Positions 17,886 through 26,337 are shown, numbered from the stretch's first letter. The stretch is 64,000 bases of DNA from Paenibacillus sp. MSJ-34 (GCF_018918005.1 NZ_JAHLPR010000013.1:1-64000), one strand, 5' to 3'. Notes: generated by a model not told the origin, from the letters alone. Made by a program: numbers and translations.

Positions 17886-18644
17886 ATGGGAAAATTGCGA
17901 GAGTATGAGCAAGTCGGCGTTGCGGTGACATGCCGCTCGTTTGACGAGTATGCGAGCATGTTCGCGCTGCGGGAGACGGATTTGAGCCAAGGCCCTATAT
18001 TAGATGTCGCGGGCGGAGCTTCCTCCTTCGCGGCGGAGGCGAACCGGCGCGGTTATGAAGCGGTAGCCGCCGACCCGTCGTACGTACGCGACGCAGACCA
18101 ATTTCAGAGCGAGACGCTGCGGGAAATTGAAGAATCGACCGCCAAATTGAGCCGGATTCGTGAGCAATACGATTGGAGCTACTACGGAAGCCTTGACAAG
18201 CACCGCGAAGGCCGGTTGCGTTCCGCCCGGATATTTCATGAAGATTATAAGCCGGACGTTGCGGCTGTTGGGGACGGCAGGGGAACGTCCGGTTCCAAGG
18301 CCTATGTCGCGGCCGCGCTGCCGGAACTGCCCTTCGCGGACGATTCGTTTTCGCTCGTGTTGTGCAGCCATTTCTTGTTTCTGTATGCGGATCAATTCGG
18401 CGAGCAATTTCACCGGGAGGCGGTACGGGAATTGGTACGGGTATGCAGGCCCGACGGCGAAGTGCGGATTTATCCGCTTCTGTCGCTCCGGTGGGAGACG
18501 TATCCCGGATTGGAATCGCTCGCGGAGGAGCTGGTCTCGGCGGGGCATCGGGTCAACCGGATGAAGAGCGCCCTTCCGTTTATACCCGGCTCGGATGAAA
18601 TGCTCCGCATCGGCAAGCGTGGCGGACAAGGCCGTTATAAATAA
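17886..18644 (+). CDS. Class I SAM-dependent methyltransferase-like protein
   Basis: 252 residues with a Rossmann-type SAM site: GPILDVAGGASSFAAEANRRG (about residues 36-56) is motif I, followed by the acidic end of strand 2 (VAADPSY) and, near residue 155, the FADDSFSLVLCSHFLFLY motif IV/post-IV block. The substrate is unknown. The ATG at 17886 has GGAG at eight bases; another ATG six bases upstream is too close to it. The next gene has its own promoter. Confidence 0.8.
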   Translation: MGKLREYEQVGVAVTCRSFDEYASMFALRETDLSQGPILDVAGGASSFAAEANRRGYEAVAADPSYVRDADQFQSETLREIEESTAKLSRIREQYDWSYYGSLDKHREGRLRSARIFHEDYKPDVAAVGDGRGTSGSKAYVAAALPELPFADDSFSLVLCSHFLFLYADQFGEQFHREAVRELVRVCRPDGEVRIYPLLSLRWETYPGLESLAEELVSAGHRVNRMKSALPFIPGSDEMLRIGKRGGQGRYK

Positions 18645-18657
18645 TCGCGGAGGACCA

Positions 18658-18686
18658 TTGCTTTTCATGGGAAATAGAGGTATAAT
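18658..18686 (+). promoter_or_regulatory. Sigma-A promoter of the cold-shock gene
   Basis: TTGCTT at 18658-18663 and TATAAT at 18681-18686 with exactly 17 bases between them. Confidence 0.75.
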
Positions 18687-18689
18687 ATT

Positions 18690-18723
18690 GATATTCGCCA
18701 TAGATGGCGATATTTTTAGGAGG
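18690..18723 (+). promoter_or_regulatory. Leader hairpin with T run before the csp ribosome site
   Basis: ATATTCGCCA and TGGCGATAT form a stem with a four-base loop, followed by TTTTT and then the AGGAGG of the gene. It looks like an intrinsic terminator or attenuator placed inside the leader. A thermosensing or antitermination role is inference. Confidence 0.55.
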
Positions 18724-18731
18724 TTGTTCAT

Positions 18732-18929
18732 TTGAAAGGAACAGTTAAATGGTTTAACGCTGAAAAAGGCTACGGATTTATCCAAGTAGAAGGCGGAGAC
18801 GATGTATTCGTTCACTTCTCGGCGATCCAAGGCGAAGGTTTCAAAACTTTAGAAGAAGGCCAATCGGTTGAATTTGAAATTACAGAAGGTAACCGCGGAC
18901 CTCAAGCTGCTAACGTCATTAAGTTATAA
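18732..18929 (+). CDS. Cold-shock protein (CspB/CspD type)
   Basis: A 65-residue single cold-shock domain that binds single-stranded RNA or DNA and acts as an RNA chaperone. RNP1 (KGYGFIQ, about residues 12-18) and RNP2 (VFVHFSAI, about 25-32) are intact. The start is TTG, preceded by a strong AGGAGG. The short leader contains a hairpin with a T run; a terminator follows the gene. Family certain; which paralogue is not. Confidence 0.97.
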   Translation: MKGTVKWFNAEKGYGFIQVEGGDDVFVHFSAIQGEGFKTLEEGQSVEFEITEGNRGPQAANVIKL

Positions 18930-18983
18930 GAAACAGCTCCGGGTGAACCGGGCCCGCTTATAAATAGTGTCATAGCAATCGGG

Positions 18984-19016
18984 AAATAGCTCTCAGATAT
19001 TCTGGGAGCTATTTTT
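18984..19016 (+). terminator. Terminator after the cold-shock gene
   Basis: AAATAGCTCTCAGA pairs with TCTGGGAGCTATTT, followed by T residues. Confidence 0.85.
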
Positions 19017-19044
19017 GTTCTATCCGCCCGGCGGAAGCGGCGAT

Positions 19045-19079
19045 AAAAATCCCCGCCGACTCATTCGTCCGACGGGGAA
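19045..19079 (-). terminator. Terminator after the nitroreductase gene
   Basis: On the minus strand, CCCCGTCGGAC pairs with GTCGGCGGGG (one bulge) and is followed by ATTTTT. Confidence 0.8.
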
Positions 19080-19086
19080 CCCGCAA

Positions 19087-19734
19087 TTAATCGACAATTT
19101 TTAAAATTTCGCTTACTTCCTTGCGCGGCAGCTTGTCCGGGTGAATAGCCGGGTAACCGAGCGCTATGACCATATTGATTTGGCGATCGTCCTCAATGTT
19201 CAAAAACGACTTGAGCTGCGGTTCCGCCAGCAATACCGGACCGGTCATCGGACAGGTGGCGAGCCCTTTGGCATAGGCGGCAAGCATCAAATTTTGCGCG
19301 GCCAGACAGCTGCTTTTGATCCCTTCCTCGAGCCAAACCGCTTCGTCGACGAGACCGATCGGATCGAATATTCGATCGCGAAATTTAGACGTATACGGCG
19401 TTGCCAAACAAACGATCAGCGCCGGAGCGTCGGAGAATGCCGTCGCATAAGGGCCGAACGATTTCGTCAGCAGCTTCGCTTCCCGACCGAGCCCTCTCGC
19501 TTCGGCTTGAGCGGCGCGCAGATGAAGCTGTTCCCATGTCATTTCCTCGATCCGGCGAATTGTATCCCGGTTGACGACGGCGACAAATTCCCAAGTTTGC
19601 GAATTCGTGTCGCTCGGGGCGTAACGCGCGCAATCGATGATGTCTTCGATATCCGCAACGGAAACCGCCTTGTCTGTAAATTTGCGTATACTTCTGCGTC
19701 CTTGCAGAATCGTTTTTAACTCTTCAAAATTCAT
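19087..19734 (-). CDS. Nitroreductase family protein
   Basis: A 215-residue FMN-dependent NAD(P)H oxidoreductase of the nitroreductase fold. The N-terminal FMN-phosphate motif (GRRSIRKF, about residues 12-19) and the C-terminal MVIALGYP block are typical, along with the SCLAAQNLMLAAYAKGL helix. Substrates in this family range from nitroaromatics to quinones and cannot be told here. The ATG has GGCGGGG upstream. It is a single-gene unit with its own terminator. Confidence 0.9.
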   Translation of the reverse strand: MNFEELKTILQGRRSIRKFTDKAVSVADIEDIIDCARYAPSDTNSQTWEFVAVVNRDTIRRIEEMTWEQLHLRAAQAEARGLGREAKLLTKSFGPYATAFSDAPALIVCLATPYTSKFRDRIFDPIGLVDEAVWLEEGIKSSCLAAQNLMLAAYAKGLATCPMTGPVLLAEPQLKSFLNIEDDRQINMVIALGYPAIHPDKLPRKEVSEILKIVD

Positions 19735-19816
19735 CGTTTCCCCGCCTTTTATTACTTGGTCCTAAAATGTACTCTCATTATACCCTGCTGAAACCGAATT
19801 GAAAAGAATAATCCGA

Positions 19817-21013
19817 TTATATTTTTTCCCTGGCAAACAAGTGGCGTCCCATAAACCCGGCCGCGGCCAGGAATGCAAGCACCATCGCCGTCGAGTAGAA
19901 CGTATCCTTACCGACGGCACCGTACAGCGCGCCGCCGAACATGCCGCTGATCAATCCGGATACGCTGGACCACATCACGGTGTATAGGGCCAAGCCCGTC
20001 GATCGGTACTCGATCGGAATAATTTGCGTAATATATCGTACGGAAGTGAAATAGGCGACTCCGAACGTGACGCTATGCATCGATTGTATGGCAATCGCCC
20101 GGTACGGATCTTGCGTCAGGCTCATCAGCAAAAAACGGAGGCCATACATGACGGCGGCGAAAGCAAGCAACGGCAATTCCTTAAACTTTTGGCCGTATTT
20201 GTTCAGCAGAAGAAAGATCGGTATTTCGCTAAGCGAGGAAACCATCAGCGACCATCCGATGACGCTTTCGTTCGCCCCGAGGTGGCGGAGCGACAAAGAG
20301 AAGAATGCCTCGTTCATACGATGGGCTATCGCAAGGCATAGAATAAACGCGAAAAACCAGATCACTTCGCGTTGACGCAATACGTTGAGCAGGCCTGAAA
20401 ACTCCACCTTTTTGGCCGATCCGCTTTTATCTTTGACCGTAAAGACGATGGACAGCGAAATGGCGGACAGCGCGATGCTCACCCAGATGGTCGTATGCGA
20501 ACCGAACTGCTGGAACAGAAATCCGAAGATGACGGATGCGCAAGCGAAGCCGATCGAGCCCCAGACGCGGATGCCGATAAAACTTTTGCCGTAACGCTGC
20601 ATCGTCAATATCGCAAAATTGTCGGATAACGGATAGATCGGATAGAAGAAAAAATAAAACAGCATGATGACGATACATACGACGGCGAAAGCGGTCGATT
20701 GGCTCAAAAGAACGCCCATCAGCAGCTGGCCGGCCAAGAGCAGGATGAGCACCTTTTTGATCGTCCGGTACCGGTCGCTCGCGAGTCCCCATAACAGGTT
20801 GGAGAAGATGGATACAAGCGGGCCGAGCGAGTAGAGAAAGCCGATTTGAACGCTCGAAAATCCGAGACGGTCGTAATATAGAGGGAAAAAATTGGTCACG
20901 AGCGATGTTGACATAAAAATAGAAAACATGAAGGCGCTAAGCCAATACGTTTCCGGCGCGCCGCCGCTCATGATTCGGGCGTCCGTGTGCTGCTGCAATG
21001 ATGGCTGTGACAA
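19817..21013 (-). CDS. MFS transporter (MFS_1-like, LacY/nucleoside-symporter group)
   Basis: A 398-residue polytopic protein with 12 hydrophobic segments. The start of TM1 (FMSTSLVTNFFPLYYDRLG) and the LWGLASDRYRTIKKVLIL loop fit the MFS_1-like group found in many Bacillales. The substrate is unknown. The start is taken as TTG at 21013, which has AAAGGAG at eight bases; ATG codons exist upstream (frame open to 21124) and 13 codons downstream but lack good sites. It is convergent with no gene and has no visible terminator. Confidence 0.82.
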   Translation of the reverse strand: MSQPSLQQHTDARIMSGGAPETYWLSAFMFSIFMSTSLVTNFFPLYYDRLGFSSVQIGFLYSLGPLVSIFSNLLWGLASDRYRTIKKVLILLLAGQLLMGVLLSQSTAFAVVCIVIMLFYFFFYPIYPLSDNFAILTMQRYGKSFIGIRVWGSIGFACASVIFGFLFQQFGSHTTIWVSIALSAISLSIVFTVKDKSGSAKKVEFSGLLNVLRQREVIWFFAFILCLAIAHRMNEAFFSLSLRHLGANESVIGWSLMVSSLSEIPIFLLLNKYGQKFKELPLLAFAAVMYGLRFLLMSLTQDPYRAIAIQSMHSVTFGVAYFTSVRYITQIIPIEYRSTGLALYTVMWSSVSGLISGMFGGALYGAVGKDTFYSTAMVLAFLAAAGFMGRHLFAREKI

Positions 21014-21339
21014 AGCTTGATGCTCCTTTCGTTTGACAAGCGATTCCGATCGCGCCGCCCTTAAAAAAAGAGAAGCGCCGAGACGGCCGCTTGTAATGAA
21101 AGCCATATTTATCATGATGAACAAGGCGGGCTATGCCCGTATCTGAAGGCTTATCGCGAATTGTGACGCAGATGACATTCAAAGTAGACCCGTTCCCTTA
21201 TAATCATAAAAAATAATAACTATAGTATACCATGTCCCGCAGTCTCGATGGCGGAAATTTGTCACTTTTACAGGGGTAGATTTCAGAACTGCGGAATGAT
21301 AGAGTAAAACATGGAATGTATGCGAAAGGCGGAGAGGAT

Positions 21340-21654
21340 ATGAATTATGCGTTTCAAACCGACGAACGCCTAGGAATTCCGCTTCCGGTTCTCCATATGG
21401 AGTGGGAGCAATATTCCGAGAAGGAGCGTTCCGATATTATATATAAGTGGGAAGTGATACGGGGGCGCATACCGAATCGGGTAGCCCAACTGGAACGTAT
21501 CATTAATGAGAAACAGGCTTTGCTGTACGAAGAAGAGGATTTCCCGACTTCGTGCCGGTTGAATTCGGAAATTGCGGAACTGGCAAGCTGCATCAACGAT
21601 TTGCATCTTTGGTACCGCGTCAATCAGGACGTTGCCGCCAAAATTCACCGGTAA
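21340..21654 (+). CDS. Conserved-looking hypothetical protein
   Basis: 104 residues, soluble and mostly helical: a WEQYSEKERSDIIYKWE segment is followed by a heptad-like IPNRVAQLERIINEKQALLYEEED coiled region and a second helix pair. GGAGAGGAT precedes the ATG. I do not recognise a family. The pattern suggests a helical-hairpin protein that may bind a partner. It is a stand-alone gene between an MFS gene and ytpB. Confidence 0.7.
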   Translation: MNYAFQTDERLGIPLPVLHMEWEQYSEKERSDIIYKWEVIRGRIPNRVAQLERIINEKQALLYEEEDFPTSCRLNSEIAELASCINDLHLWYRVNQDVAAKIHR

Positions 21655-21697
21655 GCGCGGAACGGCCGCTTCCGGGCGGGGGAATAGGACCGACAAT

Positions 21698-21726
21698 TTG
21701 TGCTATGCCGAGGATCGTAATATAAT
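21698..21726 (+). promoter_or_regulatory. Sigma-A promoter of ytpB-pfkA
   Basis: TTGTGC at 21698-21703, a 17-base spacer and TATAAT at 21721-21726, about 50 bases before the ytpB start. Confidence 0.7.
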
Positions 21727-21776
21727 AAGAGGAAGATCGTGATCACCTCTAATTCAAAATGTGGAGGCACTCATCA

Positions 21777-22853
21777 TTGAACGTTAAAGCTACCCGTCGC
21801 CAAGTTCCGCAAAATCCGATTGCGCTGATGTATCGCGTTTACAAGCATATTTTGCCGGAAGTGCGGTCGGAGCTCGATCGAGTCCGGCAGGACGCCGCAT
21901 CGATTCCCGATCCCGAACTGCGCAAACAGGCGCTTGCCAGTATCGCGACGAAGCAATTCCATTGCCAAGGAGGGGCCGTTTATGCCTCCGCCCGTTTGGA
22001 CGAGCGTAACATTCTTATCCCTCTTATTGTCGCATTTCAAACGATAAGCGATTATTTGGACAATTTATGCGACCGCAGCACGTCGATGGATCCGGTCGAT
22101 TTCCGCCGCATGCATCAATCGATGCTGGACGCGATCGATCCGGACGCTTCGCTCTGCGATTATTACGAGTTTCATGCCGAACGCGACGACGGCGGGTATT
22201 TGCAGCGCCTCGTCCAGACATGCCGCCGCTGCATCGCCATGCTGCCCTCGTACCGTCATGTGATGCCGTACGTCCGGGAATTGGTCGGCCTATATGTCGA
22301 TTTGCAAGTGTATAAGCATATTCGGCATGATTTGCGCGAACCCGAGTTGTTGCGCTGGTGGGAGACGCATCGCCAGAAAGCTCCTCATTTGTTTTGGAAC
22401 GAATTCGCCGCGGCGACCGGTTCGACATTGGGCGTGTTTTTTCTGTTTCAAGCGGCGGCCGATCCCGATTTCGACGAAGCGGCCGCGCGGCAGTACAAAG
22501 ATTGTTATTTCCCGCATGTCTGCGGCCTGCATATTATGCTCGATTATTTAATCGACCAGGAAGAAGACCGGGTGGGCGGCGACTTGAATTTTTGCAATTA
22601 TTACGAGAAGACCGATACGCTTGTGGACCGAATCGTATATATCGTCGACCGGGCCATTCAAGATGTGGCGTTCCTGCCGGCTCCGCGTTTTCACCGCATG
22701 ATTATTGAAGGGCTTCTCGCGTTATATTTGTCCGACCCGAAAGTCAGCTCGCAACGGGATGTGAAAACCGTCTCCAGGCGATTGATGCAGAACAGTCCGG
22801 TGACTAGACTATTTTTCTGGTCCAACAGCCTTTGGATACGTAAATATATGTAA
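21777..22853 (+). CDS. ytpB: Tetraprenyl-beta-curcumene synthase family protein (YtpB, DUF2600)
   Basis: A 358-residue all-helical terpene synthase without a classical DDxxD first motif in the usual form. The family acidic segments are visible: TISDYLDNLCDR (about residues 88-99) and HIMLDYLIDQEEDRVGGDLNF (about 249-269). B. subtilis YtpB converts heptaprenyl diphosphate to tetraprenyl-beta-curcumene, the precursor of C35 sesquarterpenes (baciterpenols). The TTG at 21777 is chosen for the GGAGG at nine bases; an ATG 18 bases upstream overlaps that site. pfkA follows after 23 bases, so the two appear co-transcribed. Confidence 0.85.
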   Translation: MNVKATRRQVPQNPIALMYRVYKHILPEVRSELDRVRQDAASIPDPELRKQALASIATKQFHCQGGAVYASARLDERNILIPLIVAFQTISDYLDNLCDRSTSMDPVDFRRMHQSMLDAIDPDASLCDYYEFHAERDDGGYLQRLVQTCRRCIAMLPSYRHVMPYVRELVGLYVDLQVYKHIRHDLREPELLRWWETHRQKAPHLFWNEFAAATGSTLGVFFLFQAAADPDFDEAAARQYKDCYFPHVCGLHIMLDYLIDQEEDRVGGDLNFCNYYEKTDTLVDRIVYIVDRAIQDVAFLPAPRFHRMIIEGLLALYLSDPKVSSQRDVKTVSRRLMQNSPVTRLFFWSNSLWIRKYM

Positions 22854-22876
22854 TTGATATTATAGGAGGAAATCAG

Positions 22877-23845
22877 ATGTCAGCAGTCAAAAAAATTGCC
22901 GTATTAACGAGCGGAGGAGATTCGCAAGGAATGAACGCAGCTGTTCGTGCGGTCGTGCGCAGCGGTTTGTTCTATGGTTTAGAGGTTTTTGGGATTCAAC
23001 GCGGATACTACGGGCTCATTAACGACGATATTCGTCCGATGGATTTGCGCAGCGTCGGCGACATTATCCAGCGCGGCGGAACGGTATTGCAATCGGCCCG
23101 CTGCCAAGAATTTACGACGCCGGAAGGACAGCAGAAAGGCGCGGATATTTTACGGTCGCACGGCATCGACGGCTTGGTCGTTATCGGCGGCGACGGTTCG
23201 TACCAAGGCGCGAACAAGCTGAACAAGCTCGGCATCAAAACGATGGGCTTGCCGGGAACGATCGACAACGATATTCCGTGCACCGATTTCACGATCGGCT
23301 TCGACACGGCGGTAAGCATTGTGGTGGATGCGATCAATAAATTGCGCGACACGATGAGCTCGCATGAGCGGGTGTCGATCGTGGAAGTCATGGGCCGCCA
23401 TTGCGGCGATATCGCCCTTTATGCGGGATTGGCGAGCGGCGCGGAGACGATCCTTGTACCGGAAGTGCCGTTCAGCCTTGACGAAATTGCCGCCCGGATG
23501 AAGCAAAACTTCGATCACGGCAAACGCCACAGCATTATTATCGTTGCCGAAGGCGTAGGCCGCGGCGAAGACATCGCTCAAGGCATTATTTCGCGTTGCG
23601 GCATCGAGCCGCGCGTCACTGTGCTCGGCCATATCCAACGCGGCGGTTGCCCGACGCATAACGACCGGATTCTGGCCAGCCGGTTGGGCGATTTTGCCGT
23701 AAGAAAATTAATCGAAGGCTACTCGGGCCAAGCTTGCGGCATCATTAACGGCGAATATGTAATGACGGACATCGACAAGGTCGTCCAGACCAAAAAGACG
23801 TTCAATATGGAGTTATACGAGCTTGCATCCCGGCTTTCGCAATAA
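22877..23845 (+). CDS. pfkA: ATP-dependent 6-phosphofructokinase
   Basis: A 322-residue glycolytic enzyme phosphorylating fructose 6-phosphate. The ATP loop (TSGGDSQGMNAAVRA, about residues 11-25), the VIGGDGSYQGA block and the catalytic Asp region (PGTIDNDIPCTDFTIGFDTA, about 125-144) are intact, and GHIQRGGCPTHNDR completes the F6P site. Length is that of bacterial PfkA, an allosteric tetramer. GGAGG precedes the ATG. It lies 23 bases after ytpB rather than next to accA or pyk as in Bacillus. Confidence 0.97.
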   Translation: MSAVKKIAVLTSGGDSQGMNAAVRAVVRSGLFYGLEVFGIQRGYYGLINDDIRPMDLRSVGDIIQRGGTVLQSARCQEFTTPEGQQKGADILRSHGIDGLVVIGGDGSYQGANKLNKLGIKTMGLPGTIDNDIPCTDFTIGFDTAVSIVVDAINKLRDTMSSHERVSIVEVMGRHCGDIALYAGLASGAETILVPEVPFSLDEIAARMKQNFDHGKRHSIIIVAEGVGRGEDIAQGIISRCGIEPRVTVLGHIQRGGCPTHNDRILASRLGDFAVRKLIEGYSGQACGIINGEYVMTDIDKVVQTKKTFNMELYELASRLSQ

Positions 23846-23857
23846 TCGCACCAATGT

Positions 23858-23903
23858 AACAAGCCTTACGGGACGCCATATGGCGCCTGTAAGGCTTGTT
23901 TGC
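23858..23903. terminator. Bidirectional terminator between pfkA and bcp
   Basis: AACAAGCCTTAC(A)GG pairs with CCTGTAAGGCTTGTT around a GGCGCCATATGGCGCC-like inner palindrome, flanked by A and T runs on both sides. Confidence 0.85.
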
Positions 23904-23911
23904 GGCAGCGG

Positions 23912-24355
23912 TTACGGGCTCATTCGCTCAATCGCCTGCAAAATTTCGTCGGTCGGCCGCAGCCCTTTCTCCGCATAAGCGATATTTCCGTTCAAATCGA
24001 CGGCATAGACCGTGCGCTGCTGCGCGATCAGACCGAGCATTTTGCCGATGCCGTACATTTTGCGTATTCGGTGATCCTTGTCGACGATGAGGGGGAAATC
24101 GTACCGATGTTTGGCCGCGAATGCTTGATGCGATTCGATCGTACCGGGATTCACGCCGAAAACGACCGCCCCGTACGCCTCGTACCGGGCTTTGGCATCG
24201 CGTACGGCGCATAATTGTTTCGTGCAGCCGGGCGTATCGTCCATCGGGTAAAAAATAAGCACGATCGGCCGTTTGCCGGCATATTGCTCGAGATCCACTT
24301 CGCCATGCGTGCTTTCGGCTTTAAATAGAGGCGCTTTGGCCCCGACGTTCAACAT
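23912..24355 (-). CDS. bcp: Thioredoxin-dependent peroxiredoxin (Bcp/PrxQ type)
   Basis: A 147-residue peroxiredoxin that reduces hydroperoxides. The active site DDTPGCTKQLCAVRD (about residues 39-53) has the peroxidatic Cys and a resolving Cys five residues later, the Bcp/PrxQ arrangement. The ATG at 24355 is preferred because GGAG lies ten bases upstream; a GTG nine bases earlier is too close. It is convergent with pfkA and shares its terminator. Confidence 0.92.
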   Translation of the reverse strand: MLNVGAKAPLFKAESTHGEVDLEQYAGKRPIVLIFYPMDDTPGCTKQLCAVRDAKARYEAYGAVVFGVNPGTIESHQAFAAKHRYDFPLIVDKDHRIRKMYGIGKMLGLIAQQRTVYAVDLNGNIAYAEKGLRPTDEILQAIERMSP

Positions 24356-24436
24356 CCGTTTCACGCTCCTTTCTATTTATTGTAGTCGGGATACCGTAAA
24401 TTTGCAAAATAATCCATTCGGAAAGGGGAACCTCCC

Positions 24437-24646
24437 ATGTTTTTATATCGAATCGAAATCGAATTGGAAGATCAAACCGTCGTATTGGCGGTCGCAGCGG
24501 AGGAAGACGAGAAGGCGTTCGGCTACGTGGAATCCCATCTCGACCGTCATTTCGTGAAATCGCCCGCGGTGAAGCAAGCGAGCATACTCGAGAAAAAACG
24601 AATCAGTCCGGGCGCCGGATATATTATCGAGACGAATCGGTTATAA
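24437..24646 (+). CDS. DUF3906 family protein
   Basis: A 69-residue soluble protein with the family outline: MFLYRIEIEL start, an AAEEDEKAFGYVESHLDRHF centre and a C-terminal EKKRISPGAGYIIET strand. DUF3906 proteins are short, conserved in Bacillales and without known function. AAGGGG precedes the ATG. It is divergent from bcp. A long gene-free stretch follows. Confidence 0.8.
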   Translation: MFLYRIEIELEDQTVVLAVAAEEDEKAFGYVESHLDRHFVKSPAVKQASILEKKRISPGAGYIIETNRL

Positions 24647-24781
24647 TGGGCAGCGCCGAAAAGGGAAAAGTGTTTATGAGCAAATGCAAAAATCCATTAA
24701 TTTATTGGCAAAAATCGCTTTAGGAGCAAATATCCAGCAAATCCGGCTCGTTTCTTCGATTTTACTATAATCCTGCTCAGG

Positions 24782-24850
24782 TATGCGAACAATCGTACGA
24801 AACAAGCCGGGCACGCATCGAATCCGTCGACTTAGTTCGAAATTTCATAC
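24782..24850 (-). repeat. Dispersed intergenic repeat, copy 2
   Basis: On the minus strand it begins GTATGAAATTTCGAAC and ends near CGTACGATTGTTCGCAT, matching copy 1 at 119-187 in order and spacing. Confidence 0.6.
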
Positions 24851-24885
24851 ATACTCGCCGATTTGAGCCCTATTCCCGCAACGGT

Positions 24886-24929
24886 GTACGAATAATCGTA
24901 CGAAACAAGCCGCGCACGCATCGAATCCG
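24886..24929 (-). repeat. Dispersed intergenic repeat, partial copy 3
   Basis: The segment shares AATCGTACGAAACAAGCC and CACGCATCGAATCCG with copy 2, about 100 bases away, in the same orientation with one or two mismatches. Confidence 0.7.
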
Positions 24930-24978
24930 ACTATTTTCGGCTGTTGACGTCGATTTTACGTCTATTTTATAAAAATAG

Positions 24979-25046
24979 ATGGATTTATGCAGTTAGTCGG
25001 GCTAAATGCGCCCAAATCCGCTCATCTAAATGGATTAATGCAGTTA
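24979..25046 (+). repeat. Pair of ATGGATTWATGCAGTTA repeats
   Basis: ATGGATTTATGCAGTTA at 24979-24995 and ATGGATTAATGCAGTTA at 25030-25046, 51 bases apart with one mismatch. The function is unknown. Confidence 0.65.
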
Positions 25047-25085
25047 CATAACGGGGTACTCGCGACTCTGATATATGCGCGAACG

Positions 25086-25120
25086 AAACACCGTCAGGAC
25101 GAATGCCCTGACGGTGTTTT
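25086..25120 (-). terminator. Terminator after the glycoside-hydrolase-like gene
   Basis: AAACACCGTCAGG pairs with CCTGACGGTGTTT around an eight-base loop; about 6 bases beyond the stop codon. Confidence 0.75.
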
Positions 25121-25125
25121 GATCA

Positions 25126-26337
25126 TTACATGTTCTTTTTCTCTTTCTCATCGGGGGCGATAAGCTTGTAATCGACATTTTCCGTATAGCGGTTGTTGGC
25201 ATTCCATAGCAAAAATTCCTCGATGCCCGTATCTTTCAGAGCGCGGAGCTGCTCCTCCAGTTCGTGCTTGCCGTATTTGGTATAATGGCCTTTGCCGAGC
25301 CAGCTTGCCGTGAAATCTTGAATCCATGGGCGGATAATCGGTTTTTTATCCTCCACCGGATCAAGCTTCTTATGCGTGTCGATCATCGAACCTTTAATGA
25401 CCTGGTAGGGCGCAAGATCGGGCTCCTTAGCGCCGAACCATCCCGTCGTATAATGGCTCGGGTAAACCATCGGGCAAATGACGTCGACGTTCTCCGAAAT
25501 TTTCACGAAATCTTGGCCGATTCCTTCCGCGGCGGGAACGGAGGCGGCGTAACCGAATATATCGACCGATACGCGTATGCCGAGCGGAGCGAGCTCTTGC
25601 TTGGCGTATTGGACGAATTCGGTAACGGCGTCGACGCGCGATTTTTCATTTTTGTCGTACAGCAAGGAATCCGCCCGTTTCTCGAATCCTTCCGGAAAAC
25701 GAACGTAATCGAATTGCACTTCCTTAAATCCGAGCTTGGCCGCTTCCTTGGCGATCGCCACATTATATTCCCATACTTCGCGCTTATACGGGTTCACGAA
25801 GCTTTCCTTCTTGTTATTCGCCCAAACCGAGCCGTCGGCGCGGCGGAACGACCATTCCGGATGCTTCTTCGCCGTGACCGTATCCTTGAACACGACGACT
25901 CTTGCAATCGGGTATACGTTATGTTCCTTCAACGTATCCATTAATTTATGGATATCTCTTATGTAGGGCTTGGGCGTACCGCTTTTTTTCAATTCCTCGT
26001 TATCCGTCATGTATGTAATATATCCGTTGTCGTCCTTAATATCGATGACCATGGAATTCAACTCGGTCGTATCGATCAGGTTCAATAACGATTTCATTCG
26101 CTCCCCGCCGGCGCTATGCGCGGTAACGTAAATCCCTTTCACTTTCGGGGCCGTCAATTGCGGATCGATCTTGAAAGGCAGGTTCGCGATTTCGCCCGGC
26201 TCCATTCCTTGCTGCGCTTGAAGCACGATCGAATGAAGCGATGCGGTAACAAGCATCGAAGCGGGGCTGTCGCTCGGCTGCTGCGAGCCGCTATAAGTCC
26301 CCATCGCCAATAATAATAGTGTCCATATGATGTTCAT
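25126..26337 (-). CDS. Putative secreted glycoside hydrolase (DUF4015/GH13-like barrel)
   Basis: 403 residues with a hydrophobic N-terminal segment, so secreted or lipid-anchored. The domain begins VKGIYVTAHSAGG (about residue 65), followed by LNSMVIDIKDDNGYITY, FKEVQFDYVRFPEGF and DVICPMVYPSHYTTGWFG. This is the pattern of the putative glycoside hydrolase family (DUF4015) with acidic residues at strand ends of a TIM barrel. Substrate unknown, perhaps a cell-wall or exopolysaccharide. The start has GGAGGAG upstream; it forms a single-gene unit. Confidence 0.85.
   Translation of the reverse strand: MNIIWTLLLLAMGTYSGSQQPSDSPASMLVTASLHSIVLQAQQGMEPGEIANLPFKIDPQLTAPKVKGIYVTAHSAGGERMKSLLNLIDTTELNSMVIDIKDDNGYITYMTDNEELKKSGTPKPYIRDIHKLMDTLKEHNVYPIARVVVFKDTVTAKKHPEWSFRRADGSVWANNKKESFVNPYKREVWEYNVAIAKEAAKLGFKEVQFDYVRFPEGFEKRADSLLYDKNEKSRVDAVTEFVQYAKQELAPLGIRVSVDIFGYAASVPAAEGIGQDFVKISENVDVICPMVYPSHYTTGWFGAKEPDLAPYQVIKGSMIDTHKKLDPVEDKKPIIRPWIQDFTASWLGKGHYTKYGKHELEEQLRALKDTGIEEFLLWNANNRYTENVDYKLIAPDEKEKKNM

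Larger units (their letters stand above)
24647..25085. other. Gene-free region with several intergenic repeats
   Basis: About 440 bases without a credible gene. It contains two related copies of a sequence with the core CGTACGAAACAAGCC (24782-24850 and about 24886-24929), and two copies of ATGGATTWATGCAGTTA (24979-24995 and 25030-25046). The first family also occurs at 119-187. Confidence 0.6.
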
